A stretch of DNA of 64,000 nt from Sphingomonas_B tabacisoli (GCF_042678385.1 NZ_JBHUDY010000002.1:124001-188000), one strand, 5' to 3'; shown: positions 27,458 through 36,556, counted from the stretch's first letter. The notes: generated from the sequence alone by a model not told the origin. Program-made: numbers and translations.

Positions 27458-28417
27458 TCAGTGCGAGGCGTGCATCCCCGCAATATAATCCCGCACCAGC
27501 GCCACGCCTTCCGTGTGCGTCATCGAACGCCCAAGTTCCGGCATTGCCACCCCCGGTTCGGTGCTTTGCATCCGATAGAGCAGAAACGACTTGTCCGGCT
27601 CGCCCGGCGCGATCGCCACTTCCAGCCCGCCGCTCCCCCGTCCGGCAGCGACGGGCGTCTTGCCGATCCCGCGCGCGACTGGATCGGCTTCCTCCCAGGT
27701 CAGATACAGGCCCGAGTTGCTCGCGGCTCCAGCGCGGTTGTGGCAATGGCCGCAATTGACGTCGAAATAGGCGCGCGCCCGATCCGCCACAGGTGCGGCG
27801 GTGTCGTCCCAATGCGGCAGCTTCATGCCGGCAGGCGCACGGTCGAGTAGGCCCGCGCGCACCAGATCGGCAAGCAGGGGCTGCGCCATGTTTCGCACCT
27901 TGGGCCCGATCGGCTGCAGCGCGCCCGCGGACTGATGGCATTCCTTGCACTGGTTCTGGTTCGGCACCGGATAGCTGATCGGCTGGCCGTGCACGGTCAC
28001 GTCGATCCGCGTGCCGCCGCGTTTCAGCAGGGCGTCGCGCCCGTCCCACACATAAGGCAGCGCCACCCAGCCGCTTGCCCGGTGCAGCAGCACGCGCGTT
28101 TCCAGCGTGCGGCCCGGATAGCCGAAGGTCTTGATCAGCGCCGATCCGACAGGAAAGTCGATCAGCCCCTCGCCGATTGCGCGCGCCGTCTTGCCCGGCG
28201 GCACGTAGATGAACCGCGCCTTCTCGGCATAATCGGAAAAGAGCGGCGTGTTCAGCGTGTAAGGATGCACGCGCGCATTGGGCTCGCCGCCGACGAAGAA
28301 CCGGAAATCGGACAGGCGGGGCGGCAGCGTGTCGCCAGCGATCAGCGCGTCATCGACCGAAGGCGGGGCAGCGCTCGCCAGCAGCAACCAGGCGAGGGCA
28401 GCCGCGGCGCGCTTCAC
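27458..28417 (-). CDS. diheme c-type cytochrome of the SO2930 family
   Basis: 319 residues with a signal peptide (RAAAALAWLLLASAAP), so periplasmic. Two haem c sites are present: CKECH (Cys157, Cys160, His161) and CGHCH (Cys222, Cys225, His226). The start LSDFRFFVGGEPNARVHPYTLNTPLFSDYAEKARFIYVP and the MPELGRSMTHTEGVALVRDYIAGM end match the SO2930 family (TIGR03806 as I recall it). Members regularly occur beside a beta-helix protein (TIGR03805), exactly as here, with a 4-base overlap. The function of the pair is not established; an electron-transfer role linked to a surface beta-helix is only a guess. Confidence 0.88.
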   Translation of the reverse strand: MKRAAAALAWLLLASAAPPSVDDALIAGDTLPPRLSDFRFFVGGEPNARVHPYTLNTPLFSDYAEKARFIYVPPGKTARAIGEGLIDFPVGSALIKTFGYPGRTLETRVLLHRASGWVALPYVWDGRDALLKRGGTRIDVTVHGQPISYPVPNQNQCKECHQSAGALQPIGPKVRNMAQPLLADLVRAGLLDRAPAGMKLPHWDDTAAPVADRARAYFDVNCGHCHNRAGAASNSGLYLTWEEADPVARGIGKTPVAAGRGSGGLEVAIAPGEPDKSFLLYRMQSTEPGVAMPELGRSMTHTEGVALVRDYIAGMHASH

Positions 28418-29598
28418 TTGATGGCCGCCTCCATCGACGGCGGGAGAACCACCGGCTTCGGCTCGGCGGGAAGGGCACCCGCGGGGAAAGTTGCCGGCGT
28501 CGGCTTGGCCTGGGCCACCGGCGCATCGGGGCTCGGAAGATTGAGGTTCAGCGCCGGCACGGCATCGCGGACGACCACGCCGGTACCGGTGCCGTCCCAG
28601 AAGACAGGCGGCAGTGTGCCGCCCATCGCCGCGGCCAGCTCCTTGCCGCCCGCAAAGCTCGGCGCGAAGCCGGCGCGGCCATGCCGGTTGTCGCGGACCA
28701 CGACGGTGCGGAGCAGCGGGTTGTAGTGGGTGTCGGTGAAGGGCCGCTTGTAGCCGATCAGCATCACATTGGTGTTGCCGTTATTCTCCAGCGTGTTGCC
28801 GAATACATGCACGTCGGCATTGGCCATCACCATCACGCCGGTTCCGGTCGGCACGGAGGCGACGATGTTGCCCTTGGGCGCGAAGTTCGGCGTGTCGTTA
28901 TCCACTGCCCGATTGCCGAACACCCGGATCGCATGGCCGCCCATTTGCGGCAGGTTGGGCAGGTCGAAGACCAGGATGCCGCCGGCATTCTTGCGCGCGG
29001 TATTGCCGTGAACGTCGGCGTTATAGCTGTTCTCGATCTCGATCCCGGCGACGTTGAACTCGGCGGTCGAGTCGCGGACGACGATGTTCCGCGATTGCCC
29101 GACATAGATGCCGGCGTCCGACGCGCCGCGCACCGTCACCCGGTCGATAAGCACGTCGGTCGAGCTGACCGGATAGACGCCATAGGCGCCATTGGTTTCC
29201 TTCGGGCCGCCGGTCCATTCGACGCGGACATTGTGGTAGACGATGCGGTCGGCGCCCTTGGACTTGATGCCGTCACCCTTGGTGTCCTCCACCGCGAAGT
29301 CGCGCAGCACCACATCCTTGGACGTGACGAGCAGCCCTTCGCCGGCGCCTTTCTGGCCATTGAAGTTCAGCACCGACTTGTCCGGCCCGGCGCCGCGCAC
29401 CGTGACCTTGTCCACGTCGAGCGACAGGCCGTCGGTCAGGTCGAACCGCCCGGCGCCGATCTGCACCGTGTCGCCCGGCTGCGCCTCGATCAGCGCGGAC
29501 TGGAGGCGTCCCTGGGCGTCGGGCCCGGGTGCTATGGTGATGGTCCTGGCGGCGAGCGGTGCCGCCGTGACGAGCAGGGCGAGGAGACACGCTTTCAT
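28414..29598 (-). CDS. exported parallel beta-helix protein paired with SO2930 cytochrome
   Basis: 394 residues. A signal peptide (LLALLVTAAPLAA) leads into repeated right-handed beta-helix turns: ADRIVYHNVRVEWTGG, VLIDRVTVRGASDAGIYVGQSRNIVVRDSTAEFNVAGIEIEN, NADVHGNTARKNAGGILVFDLPN, VFGNTLENNGNTNVMLIG. The tail (PVAQAKPTPATFPAGALPAEPKP) is Pro/Ala-rich. The family co-occurs with diheme SO2930-type cytochromes, and here the cytochrome starts within this gene's last codons. Carbohydrate binding or lyase activity is possible from the fold, but no catalytic set is visible. Confidence 0.85.
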   Translation of the reverse strand: MKACLLALLVTAAPLAARTITIAPGPDAQGRLQSALIEAQPGDTVQIGAGRFDLTDGLSLDVDKVTVRGAGPDKSVLNFNGQKGAGEGLLVTSKDVVLRDFAVEDTKGDGIKSKGADRIVYHNVRVEWTGGPKETNGAYGVYPVSSTDVLIDRVTVRGASDAGIYVGQSRNIVVRDSTAEFNVAGIEIENSYNADVHGNTARKNAGGILVFDLPNLPQMGGHAIRVFGNRAVDNDTPNFAPKGNIVASVPTGTGVMVMANADVHVFGNTLENNGNTNVMLIGYKRPFTDTHYNPLLRTVVVRDNRHGRAGFAPSFAGGKELAAAMGGTLPPVFWDGTGTGVVVRDAVPALNLNLPSPDAPVAQAKPTPATFPAGALPAEPKPVVLPPSMEAAIK

Positions 29599-29651
29599 GG
29601 GTAGAGGCTAACGCTTGACAGTCGTGTCAGCAACGGGTCTGCCTCGCTCCC

Positions 29652-30050
29652 ATGAAGATGCTGGTTTCGTTCGCTTTGCTCGCCGCCACCCCTGCCATCG
29701 CCGCCGAACCGGTGACGGGAAGCTGGCTCACCGATGCCAAGGATGGAGTCGTCGAAATCGCGCCTTGCGGGGCGAAACTCTGCGGACGGCTGGTCAAAAC
29801 TATGCGCAAGGACGTGACGGTCGACCGCAACAATCCCGATCCGGCGCTGCGCAACCGGCCCTTGGTCGGGCTGCAGGTGCTGAGCGGCTTCGTGGCTGAC
29901 AACGCTGTCTGGCGCGGCACGGGCTACGATCCCAAGGTGGGCAAAAGCTACAGCACCACGCTCCAGCGCCTCGGCCCGAACACGCTGAAGCTGCGCGGTT
30001 GCCTGATCGCCTTCCTCTGCCGCTCCGCTATCTGGACCCGCCTTCCGTAG
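29652..30050 (+). CDS. DUF2147 domain secreted protein
   Basis: 132 residues with a signal peptide (MKMLVSFALLAATPAIAAEP), then GSWLTDAKDGVVEIAPCGAKLCGRLV, YDPKVGKSYSTTLQR and LKLRGCLIAFLCRSAIWTR, the usual DUF2147 outline with two Cys pairs. Periplasmic, function unknown. Its last 23 bases overlap the end of the convergent permease gene. Confidence 0.88.
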   Translation: MKMLVSFALLAATPAIAAEPVTGSWLTDAKDGVVEIAPCGAKLCGRLVKTMRKDVTVDRNNPDPALRNRPLVGLQVLSGFVADNAVWRGTGYDPKVGKSYSTTLQRLGPNTLKLRGCLIAFLCRSAIWTRLP

Positions 30051-31488
30051 CCCGGCTGCGCCCCACGCCATAGATCAAGTAAATAGCCAACCCGATCCCG
30101 TTCCACACGAAGAAGCTCTTCTGCGTGATGCCCTGCAGGCTGGTGAACAGATAAAGGCACCCCAAGATCGCCGCAGGCGCCACCACCCATGCGGCAGGGG
30201 TGCGGAACGCCCGCTTCATCTCGGGCGCCCGCTTCCGCATCACCAGCACGCACGCCGCGACCGCGATGAAGGCGCAAAGTGTGCCGGCATTGGCGAGCGA
30301 TGCGATCAGGTCGAGCGGCGTCACTGCCGCGATGAAGGCGACGAACACCGCGGTCAGTGCCGTGATTGCCGCCGGCGTCCCGCGCTTCGACACCTTGGCC
30401 AGCCCAGTTGGTAGAAAGCCGTCGCGCGCCATCACCATGAAGATGCGCGTTTGCCCATAAAGGAACGCAAGCAGCACCGTCGGTAGCGCGATTGCGGCCG
30501 CGGCCGCGACGATCGTCGATACGCCTGGCTGCCCGATCTCGCGCAGGATCAGCGCCAGGGGCTCGGGGCTGTTGGCGAAGCCCGTATAATGCAGCGCGCC
30601 GACCGCTGCTGCCGCGACAATCATATAAATCGCGGTGCAGGCGACCATCGACCCGACGATGCCGATCGCAAGGTCGCGTTCGGGGTTCTTGGCTTCCTCG
30701 GCAGCGGTGGAGATCGCGTCGAAGCCGTAAAAGGCGAAGAAGATGATCGCCGCCGCCCCCATCACCCCATACTTGACGCCGTTCGCGCCGGGCGTGCTGC
30801 CATAGCCGTTGGGCGCGAAGGGGTGCAGATTGGCGGGGTCGAAATGCGGCAGCGCCACGCCGACGAACAGCGCGAGCGTCACGATCTTGAGCACCACGAG
30901 GCCGGTGTTGATCGTCGCGCTTTCCTTGGTGCCCAGCATCAGCAGACCCGCGACGACGGCGATGATGAAGATGGCGGGCAAGTTCACGCCGCTTGCGGTC
31001 AGGTGAAGGGTGCCGTCCAGCAGGCTGCCTGCCACCGCCGGTCCATGCGTCAGCGCATCGGGAAGGACGATGCCGAGACCTTTCAGGAAGGCAACGGCAT
31101 AGCCGGACCAGCCGACTGCGACGGTCGCCACGACCAGCGAATATTCGAGGATCAGGCTCCAGCCAACCACCCAAGCAAAGACCTCCCCCAGCACCGAATA
31201 GCTATAGGTATAGGCGCTGCCCGAAGCGGGGATCATCGTCGCCATTTCGGCATAGCAAAGTGCCGCGCAGGCGCAGATCGCACCGGCAACCGCGAAGCTG
31301 ATCAGCACGGCGGGCCCGGCCCGGTCCGCGCCAACGCCGATCAAAGTCAGGATGCCGGTGCCAACAATCGCGCCGACGCCCAGGGCGACCAGATGCGGCC
31401 AGGACAGAGTGCGGGCCAGCCGGTGCTCGGCAGGCTGTGCGTCGCCGGTCGCGATCGCCTTGCGGCGGAGTAATTTGGACAAGCTCAT
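30028..31488 (-). CDS. APC-superfamily amino acid permease
   Basis: 486 residues with about 12 membrane helices. The first helix region GVGAIVGTGILTLIGV and the next (FAVAGAICACAALCYAEMATMIPASGSAYTYSY) carry the APC consensus. It resembles the cationic amino-acid transporter group (CAT). It imports amino acids by proton symport or exchange; the exact substrate is not clear. A dispersed repeat lies just upstream of its start. Confidence 0.92.
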   Translation of the reverse strand: MSLSKLLRRKAIATGDAQPAEHRLARTLSWPHLVALGVGAIVGTGILTLIGVGADRAGPAVLISFAVAGAICACAALCYAEMATMIPASGSAYTYSYSVLGEVFAWVVGWSLILEYSLVVATVAVGWSGYAVAFLKGLGIVLPDALTHGPAVAGSLLDGTLHLTASGVNLPAIFIIAVVAGLLMLGTKESATINTGLVVLKIVTLALFVGVALPHFDPANLHPFAPNGYGSTPGANGVKYGVMGAAAIIFFAFYGFDAISTAAEEAKNPERDLAIGIVGSMVACTAIYMIVAAAAVGALHYTGFANSPEPLALILREIGQPGVSTIVAAAAAIALPTVLLAFLYGQTRIFMVMARDGFLPTGLAKVSKRGTPAAITALTAVFVAFIAAVTPLDLIASLANAGTLCAFIAVAACVLVMRKRAPEMKRAFRTPAAWVVAPAAILGCLYLFTSLQGITQKSFFVWNGIGLAIYLIYGVGRSRATEGGSR

Positions 31489-31497
31489 CCTCCAATC

Positions 31498-31587
31498 GGT
31501 TTGGGCTGAGCTTGTCGCAGCCCTCCCTTGTTCTTCAAACCGTGTCGTAAAGGGGAAGGGAGGCCTTCGACAAGCTCAGGCCGAACC
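31498..31587. repeat. dispersed inverted repeat, copy R2
   Basis: Same unit as 27357-27448: left arm GGTTTGGGCTGAGCTTGTCG, right arm mirror ending AGGCCGAACC, with a diverged loop. It sits between the permease start and the end of the enoyl-CoA hydratase gene. Confidence 0.85.
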
Positions 31588-31598
31588 GGGCGAGGAGT

Positions 31599-32501
31599 TC
31601 AGCGATATTCGGGATCGCCGAGCAGCTCGCCGAAATCCGGAAAGTCCGTCGAGACCCGGTTCGGATACGCCGCCTCGCGCTTTTCCAGAAAGCTCTGCAC
31701 CCCCTCGCGCGCATCGTCGCTTTGTCCGCGCGACCAGATGGCGCGGCTGTCGAGGCGGTGGGCGATCATCGGGTGCTCTGCGCCCATCATGCGCCACATC
31801 ATCTGGCGGGTGAGAGCGATCGACACAGGCGCGCTCTGTGCGGTCATCTCCTGAGCAAAGGCCCGCGCGGCGGGTAATAGGTCATCGGGTGCGTGGAGCG
31901 AGCGGACGAGCCCGCCCTTCAGCGCCTCCGCCGCATCGAACACCCGGCCCGAATAACACCAGTCGAGCGCCTGGCCGATGCCGACTAGGCGCGGCAAGAA
32001 CCAGCTAGACGCCGCTTCTGGCACGATACCGCGGCGCGTGAAGACGAAACCGAACCGCGCGGTCTCGCTCGCAAGTCGAAAGTCCATCGGCAGCGTCATC
32101 GTTAGGCCGATGCCGACCGCCGGGCCATTGATCGCGCCGATCACCGGTTTCTTGCAGTTGAAGATGCGCAAAGTCAGCCGCCCGCCGCCGTCACGGACGC
32201 CCGGATGCGAATAATCGACGCTGCCGTCGGCGCGGATCGGCGAGCCCTGCTCCATCTGGTCCGGTCGCTTGGCATAGTCGAACGTAGCGCCGCCCTCGCC
32301 GAGATCGGCGCCCGCGCAATAGGCGCGGCCGGCGCCGGTCACGATCACCGCGCGGACGTCGTCATTGGCATCTGCATCGTCGAAAGCAGCGATCAGCTCA
32401 TGCATCATCGGCGCATTGAACGCGTTCAACCGATCCGGCCGGTTCAGCGTGATCTGCTGGATGCCGTCCGCGATGTCGACGATGATGGTTTGGTAGGTCA
32501 T
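31599..32501 (-). CDS. enoyl-CoA hydratase/isomerase family protein (crotonase fold)
   Basis: About 300 residues starting MTYQTIIVDIADGIQQITLNRPDRLNAFN. The crotonase oxyanion-hole segments are GAGRAYCAGADLGE and KKPVIGAINGPAVGIGLTMTLPMDFRLAS. The EAASSWFLPRLVG segment holds the usual catalytic Glu region. It likely hydrates or isomerises acyl-CoA in fatty-acid or amino-acid degradation. I chose the ATG at 32501, whose ATGA overlaps the stop of the M20 gene; a longer frame to 32639 lies inside that gene. The substrate is undefined. Confidence 0.9.
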   Translation of the reverse strand: MTYQTIIVDIADGIQQITLNRPDRLNAFNAPMMHELIAAFDDADANDDVRAVIVTGAGRAYCAGADLGEGGATFDYAKRPDQMEQGSPIRADGSVDYSHPGVRDGGGRLTLRIFNCKKPVIGAINGPAVGIGLTMTLPMDFRLASETARFGFVFTRRGIVPEAASSWFLPRLVGIGQALDWCYSGRVFDAAEALKGGLVRSLHAPDDLLPAARAFAQEMTAQSAPVSIALTRQMMWRMMGAEHPMIAHRLDSRAIWSRGQSDDAREGVQSFLEKREAAYPNRVSTDFPDFGELLGDPEYR

Positions 32502-33814
32502 GGCTTCTTGCCCAGCAGGTCCATCGCCGCGGTCACCATCGCCTCGCTGCCGGTCGCGATCACTTTCTCCGCATCGGGCGCCCAGAAGGCGCTGTGCAGG
32601 GACGGCAGCTTGGCCGGATCGCCGCCCGCCGCGTCCCATTTCGCCTGCGGCACGCCGCCGACCCAGAAGATGGTCGACTGAATGTGCTGCGGATCGACTT
32701 CACGGTATTCGGGAAAATCCTCCGACACCATTACCGGCTTTGCCTGCATCACGCGGCTCTCGCCGAAACGTGCCTTGAATGCCGCGCCAAGGCGATTGGT
32801 GAGCGGCTCGTCATTATAGGTCGAGATGCCCGAGGTGCCGTAGGGCGTGACGACCGGCATCAACTCTTCCGGCAGGCCGGCAGCGATCGCCTCGCCGCGC
32901 GCGATGCGCTTGATGCCGTCGAGCAGATGCGCGCGCGTCTCCTTCGAATAGCTGCGCACGGTGAGCTGCATCTTCACTTCGGACGGGATGATATTGTGCT
33001 TGGTGCCGCCGTGGATCGAGCCGACCGTGACCACCACCGGGTCGGTCGGGTCGATTTCGCGCGCGGAGAGCGTCTGCAGCGTGGTGACGATGCGCGCGGC
33101 AAGCACGATCGGATCTTTGGTCGTGGCCGGCGCGGCGCCGTGCCCGCCGACACCTTTCACCAGCATGTCAACCGAATCGACCGAGGCCAAGGCATAGCCC
33201 GGCGTGTAGCCCACCGTCCCGGCGGGAGCCGATGCGGAATCATGGAAGGCGACGACATATTGCGGCTTCGGAAAGCGGGTGAAGAGGCCGTCCTTCAGCA
33301 TCGCCGATGCGCCGGCATTCACTTCCTCGGCCGGCTGTCCGATCATGATGAGCGTGCCCGACCATGCACTGCGCAGGGCGGCCATCCGACGCGCGGTTTC
33401 GATCCAGGCGGTCATGTGCGTGTCGTGGCCGCACGCGTGCATCACCGGCGTTTCCTTGCCGTCGATGCCGATCGCGCGGACCTTGCTGGCGAACGGGAGC
33501 CCGGTCTGCTCCTCCACAGGCAGTGCGTCCATGTCGGCGCGGAGCATCACGACGGGGCCGGGGCCGTTCTTCATGACCGCCACGACACCGGTGCCACCGA
33601 CGCCAGTCGTCACCTCGAAGCCCGCCTTCTTCGCTTCGGCAGCCAGGATTGCGGACGACCGCTTCTCCTGCCCCGACAGCTCCGGATTGGCATGGAGGTC
33701 GCGATAGATGGTGATCAGCCCGGGCATGTCCTTCGCGATATCGGCGCGGAGGCTGTCCGGCTGGGCGAGGGCAGGGGCGGCGAAGAGCAGGGGAAGCAGA
33801 GCAAGAGCGCGCAC
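32498..33814 (-). CDS. M20 family amidohydrolase (exported)
   Basis: 438 residues with a signal peptide (RALALLPLLFAAPALAQPDS). The metal-binding segment is MHACGHDTHM, followed by GQPAEEVNAGASAML and GGHGAAPATTKDP. This matches IAA-amino-acid or hippurate hydrolase-like amidohydrolases, which remove an acyl group from an amino acid. The dimerisation lid and the C-terminal ligand SEDFPEY are present. The 4-base overlap with the crotonase gene suggests co-translation, perhaps acting on a shared acyl substrate. Confidence 0.92.
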   Translation of the reverse strand: MRALALLPLLFAAPALAQPDSLRADIAKDMPGLITIYRDLHANPELSGQEKRSSAILAAEAKKAGFEVTTGVGGTGVVAVMKNGPGPVVMLRADMDALPVEEQTGLPFASKVRAIGIDGKETPVMHACGHDTHMTAWIETARRMAALRSAWSGTLIMIGQPAEEVNAGASAMLKDGLFTRFPKPQYVVAFHDSASAPAGTVGYTPGYALASVDSVDMLVKGVGGHGAAPATTKDPIVLAARIVTTLQTLSAREIDPTDPVVVTVGSIHGGTKHNIIPSEVKMQLTVRSYSKETRAHLLDGIKRIARGEAIAAGLPEELMPVVTPYGTSGISTYNDEPLTNRLGAAFKARFGESRVMQAKPVMVSEDFPEYREVDPQHIQSTIFWVGGVPQAKWDAAGGDPAKLPSLHSAFWAPDAEKVIATGSEAMVTAAMDLLGKKP

Positions 33815-33843
33815 GGGGTTCTCCAGAAATAACCACCCAAACC

Positions 33844-33931
33844 CGTTCGGGCTGAGCTTGTCGAAGCCCTCCCTTCTTCTTTCGGAAATCGGGAAAAAGA
33901 AAGGGAGGCCTTCGACAGGCTCAGGCCGAGC
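33844..33931. repeat. dispersed inverted repeat, copy R3
   Basis: Same unit as R1 and R2 (arms around GGGCTGAGCTTGTCGAAGCC and its mirror AGGCCTTCGACAGGCTCAGG). It lies between the start of the M20 gene and the end of the DUF4893 gene. Confidence 0.85.
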
Positions 33932-33937
33932 GGAGCT

Positions 33938-34564
33938 CTAGGATTGCGCCCGGGTGATCGGCACCAGTTCCACCACGTCCATCACGCTTTCGAAATGCGG
34001 ATAGGGGAGGATCATCCGCCAGCGGCCATCGCCCAGGTTTTCGACCGCGCCGATGATGTCTCGCTCGGCATCGCGGCCGTAATCGATCGGGCGGCTTTCG
34101 TCGCCGAGCACCAACGTGCCGAGAAAGACCAATTTCTCGCCGCCGCCCAGGATGACGCCGACCGGCCGCTGCGAGCCGGACATCTTGCGGAAGCTGGCGA
34201 TCCCGCCTTCGTCGTCGATCCGGCAGGCAAAGCTCGGATAGGCGACATAGGCGAGGCCGCCGGGATTCTTGGACCCGAGCTTCACGACGCGGCAGCGATA
34301 ATCGCCTGCGGCTGGCCGGGGGTCCAGGCGCCCTGCATCGGGTTCCAGCAGCCGCCCCTCGCGCGCGATCTCTGAGGCATGGCCGCTCGCCCGCGCCTGA
34401 TCGAGGCCGGTGACGAAAGCCGTGCGCCACTGGCTCAGCCGGTCGCGGTCGGCCTGCGTTGCGACCGCGCGCCAATCAGGGGCTGCCGGCGTGGCCGCCA
34501 CGACCTGCTCTCTATGCGCGCATCCGACCAGCGCCAATGCGCCCGCCGCTACGACTCTCTTCAT
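33938..34564 (-). CDS. DUF4893 domain lipoprotein
   Basis: 208 residues. The leader MKRVVAAGALALVGC is a lipobox (Cys15). The body has WRAVATQADRDRLSQWRTAFVTGLDQARASG and DYRCRVVKLGSK, the shape of DUF4893 proteins of sphingomonads. Lipid anchoring is likely. Function unknown. Confidence 0.8.
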   Translation of the reverse strand: MKRVVAAGALALVGCAHREQVVAATPAAPDWRAVATQADRDRLSQWRTAFVTGLDQARASGHASEIAREGRLLEPDAGRLDPRPAAGDYRCRVVKLGSKNPGGLAYVAYPSFACRIDDEGGIASFRKMSGSQRPVGVILGGGEKLVFLGTLVLGDESRPIDYGRDAERDIIGAVENLGDGRWRMILPYPHFESVMDVVELVPITRAQS

Positions 34565-34619
34565 GCGACCCTCTCTTTTGCCGCGAGCCTAACGCGCGCG
34601 GCGCGGATCGCCTAGAGCG

Positions 34620-35405
34620 TTAAGCCGCGGTCCAGCCGCCATCCATCGACAGGTTCGTGCCGGTAATTTGCGCCGCTTCGTCGCGGCACAGGAACACGGC
34701 AAGCGCCGCGACCTGTTCGGGCTGGACGAACTGCTTGGTCGGCTGGGCGTCGAGCAGCACGTCATTGATGACCTGCTCGCGGGTCAGCCCGCGCGTGCGC
34801 ATCGTGTCGGGAATCTGATTCTCGACCAACGGCGTCCACACATAGCCGGGGCTGATGCAATTGACGGTGATGCCGTGCGTCGCCGTTTCCAGTGCGACCG
34901 TTTTGGTCAGGCCGGCGATTCCATGTTTCGCCGCGACGTAAGCCGATTTGTTCGGGCTTGCGACCAGCGAATGGGCCGAGGCGGTCGAGATGATCCGGCC
35001 CCATTTCTTCGCCTTCATATAGGGGATCGCGGCGCGCATCAGGTGGAAGGTCGAGGAGAGGTTGATCGCGATGATCGCATCCCATTTCTCGACCGGGAAT
35101 TCGTCGACTGGCGATACGAACTGGATGCCGGCGTTGCTGATGACGATGTCGGGACCGCCGATCGAATCCGCGCACTCCTTGACCATCGCCGCGATCTGGT
35201 CGGGCTTGGTCATGTCGGCGGCCGAATAACGCGCTTCCGCCCCGCTGATCGCCGCCAGATTGGCGCGCTCGCTCTCGATCGCCTGCGCGTCGCCGAAGCC
35301 GTTGATCGTCACCGCCGCGCCTTCGGCCGCGAGCGCCTTGGCATAGGCGAGGCCGATGCCGGAGGTGGAGCCGGTGACGATCGCGGTCTTGCCCTTCAGA
35401 AACAT
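34620..35405 (-). CDS. bdhA: 3-hydroxybutyrate dehydrogenase (SDR)
   Basis: 261 residues. Classic SDR features: TGSTSGIGLAYA (NAD site), the NAG motif, Ser in STASAHSLVASP, and the Tyr-x-x-x-Lys catalytic pair in YVAAKHGIAG. The long C-terminal substrate loop with TPLVENQIPDTMRTRGLTREQVINDVLLDAQPTKQFVQPEQVAALAVFLC is the 3-hydroxybutyrate dehydrogenase signature. It interconverts 3-hydroxybutyrate and acetoacetate, feeding from PHB or ketone metabolism. It follows the patatin gene by 8 bases in the same operon. Confidence 0.93.
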   Translation of the reverse strand: MFLKGKTAIVTGSTSGIGLAYAKALAAEGAAVTINGFGDAQAIESERANLAAISGAEARYSAADMTKPDQIAAMVKECADSIGGPDIVISNAGIQFVSPVDEFPVEKWDAIIAINLSSTFHLMRAAIPYMKAKKWGRIISTASAHSLVASPNKSAYVAAKHGIAGLTKTVALETATHGITVNCISPGYVWTPLVENQIPDTMRTRGLTREQVINDVLLDAQPTKQFVQPEQVAALAVFLCRDEAAQITGTNLSMDGGWTAA

Positions 35406-35413
35406 GAAAACTC

Positions 35414-36556
35414 CTACTTGCGGGTGAGGTCGAAGGCGGCGCTTTTGCCGTCGGCGATGTTGCGGGCGAGCAGAGCAGACTTGTCTATCGTCTCCTGCAC
35501 GGCCTCACGTCCGGCGGCCCAATGCTCGCGCATCGTGCGGGCCGAGAATTCATAATCGCGCGAACCGCTTTCCCAATCCGGCGCGCGATAGATGAGTTGC
35601 ACGACGTTGACCGGCTGCTCCTTCGCCGCGTCGCGCAGGAACACGGCGTCGGGATCGTCGAGCAGCTCCTTGGGAAGCTTCTTGAGCAATCGCCCGACCG
35701 CCCGCCTGGCCTTGCGAAGACGCAGCGCCTGATCGCTCACGCGGCGGGTGCGGCTGGAATAGCGGATTTCCTTTTCCCGCGCGAACACGTCCATGATCGT
35801 CTTGGGGATCGCGCCGGCGGCAGAGAACAGATCGACCTGGAACACCAGCATCGGCTGGGTCTGGGTGTCGAGCACGTCCGACAGCGGTGTGTTGGAGACG
35901 ATGCCGCCGTCCCACCAAAGCTGTCCGTCGATCTCGACCGGCGGCAGGCCCGGCGGCAGCGCGCCCGACGCCATGATGTGCCGGGCGTCGATCCGCTCCT
36001 TGCGGTTGCTGAAATAGCGCAGGTTGCCGCTCGCGATCTCGACGGCGCCGACCGAGAAATGGATCGGCCCATCGTTCAGCAGCTCCCAGTCGATCAACCG
36101 GTCGAGCGTCTCTTTCAGCAGTGTATTGTCATAAAAGCTGAGCGCGCCCGGCGTGCCGGCGGGCGCGAAGAAGGGCGGCAGCGGCCGAGGTCCGAAAAAG
36201 CCGGGCACGCCGGCCATGGCGACGAAGCCGGCCGACCATTCGTGCACCCACTCGCGCCAGTAGTCGTCGCCCGGGATGGCGAAGCCCGGCAGCCAGCTCG
36301 ATACTTTCTCCCAGAACTCGGTCAGCCGCGCGACCCGCCGCTCGGGCGGGTTGCCGGCGATCAGCGCCGCGTTGATCGCGCCGATCGACACGCCGGCGAT
36401 CCGGTCGATCTCGATGCCTTGCGCGTCGAGCGCCTCGTAAACGCCGGCCTGATAGGAGCCGAGCGCACCGCCGCCCTGCAGAACCAGCGCGACCTGATCC
36501 GGCAGCGGCATCGCCGCGCGCCTGCTGCGGCGCGGTCGGGAATCGGCATCGGCCAT
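35414..36556 (-). CDS. patatin-like phospholipase with DUF3734 C-terminus
   Basis: About 380 residues. The N-terminal patatin domain shows the oxyanion motif GGGALGSYQAGVYEAL, the nucleophile elbow GVSIGAIN and the catalytic Asp in WWDGGIVSNTP. The C-terminal part (SSRTRRVSDQALRLRKARRA ... YRAPDWESGSRDYEFSARTMREHW) fits DUF3734. Start ATG 36556 has GGAGG upstream; a longer frame would extend into the structured repeat. It is paired with bdhA, as in many proteobacteria, so the enzyme may hydrolyse PHB-related or acyl substrates, but this is inferred from position. Confidence 0.9.
   Translation of the reverse strand: MADADSRPRRSRRAAMPLPDQVALVLQGGGALGSYQAGVYEALDAQGIEIDRIAGVSIGAINAALIAGNPPERRVARLTEFWEKVSSWLPGFAIPGDDYWREWVHEWSAGFVAMAGVPGFFGPRPLPPFFAPAGTPGALSFYDNTLLKETLDRLIDWELLNDGPIHFSVGAVEIASGNLRYFSNRKERIDARHIMASGALPPGLPPVEIDGQLWWDGGIVSNTPLSDVLDTQTQPMLVFQVDLFSAAGAIPKTIMDVFAREKEIRYSSRTRRVSDQALRLRKARRAVGRLLKKLPKELLDDPDAVFLRDAAKEQPVNVVQLIYRAPDWESGSRDYEFSARTMREHWAAGREAVQETIDKSALLARNIADGKSAAFDLTRK

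Noticed and set aside
27357..33931. CRISPR array
   Set aside because: Repeats are three, kilobases apart, palindromic with variable loops, not regularly spaced.
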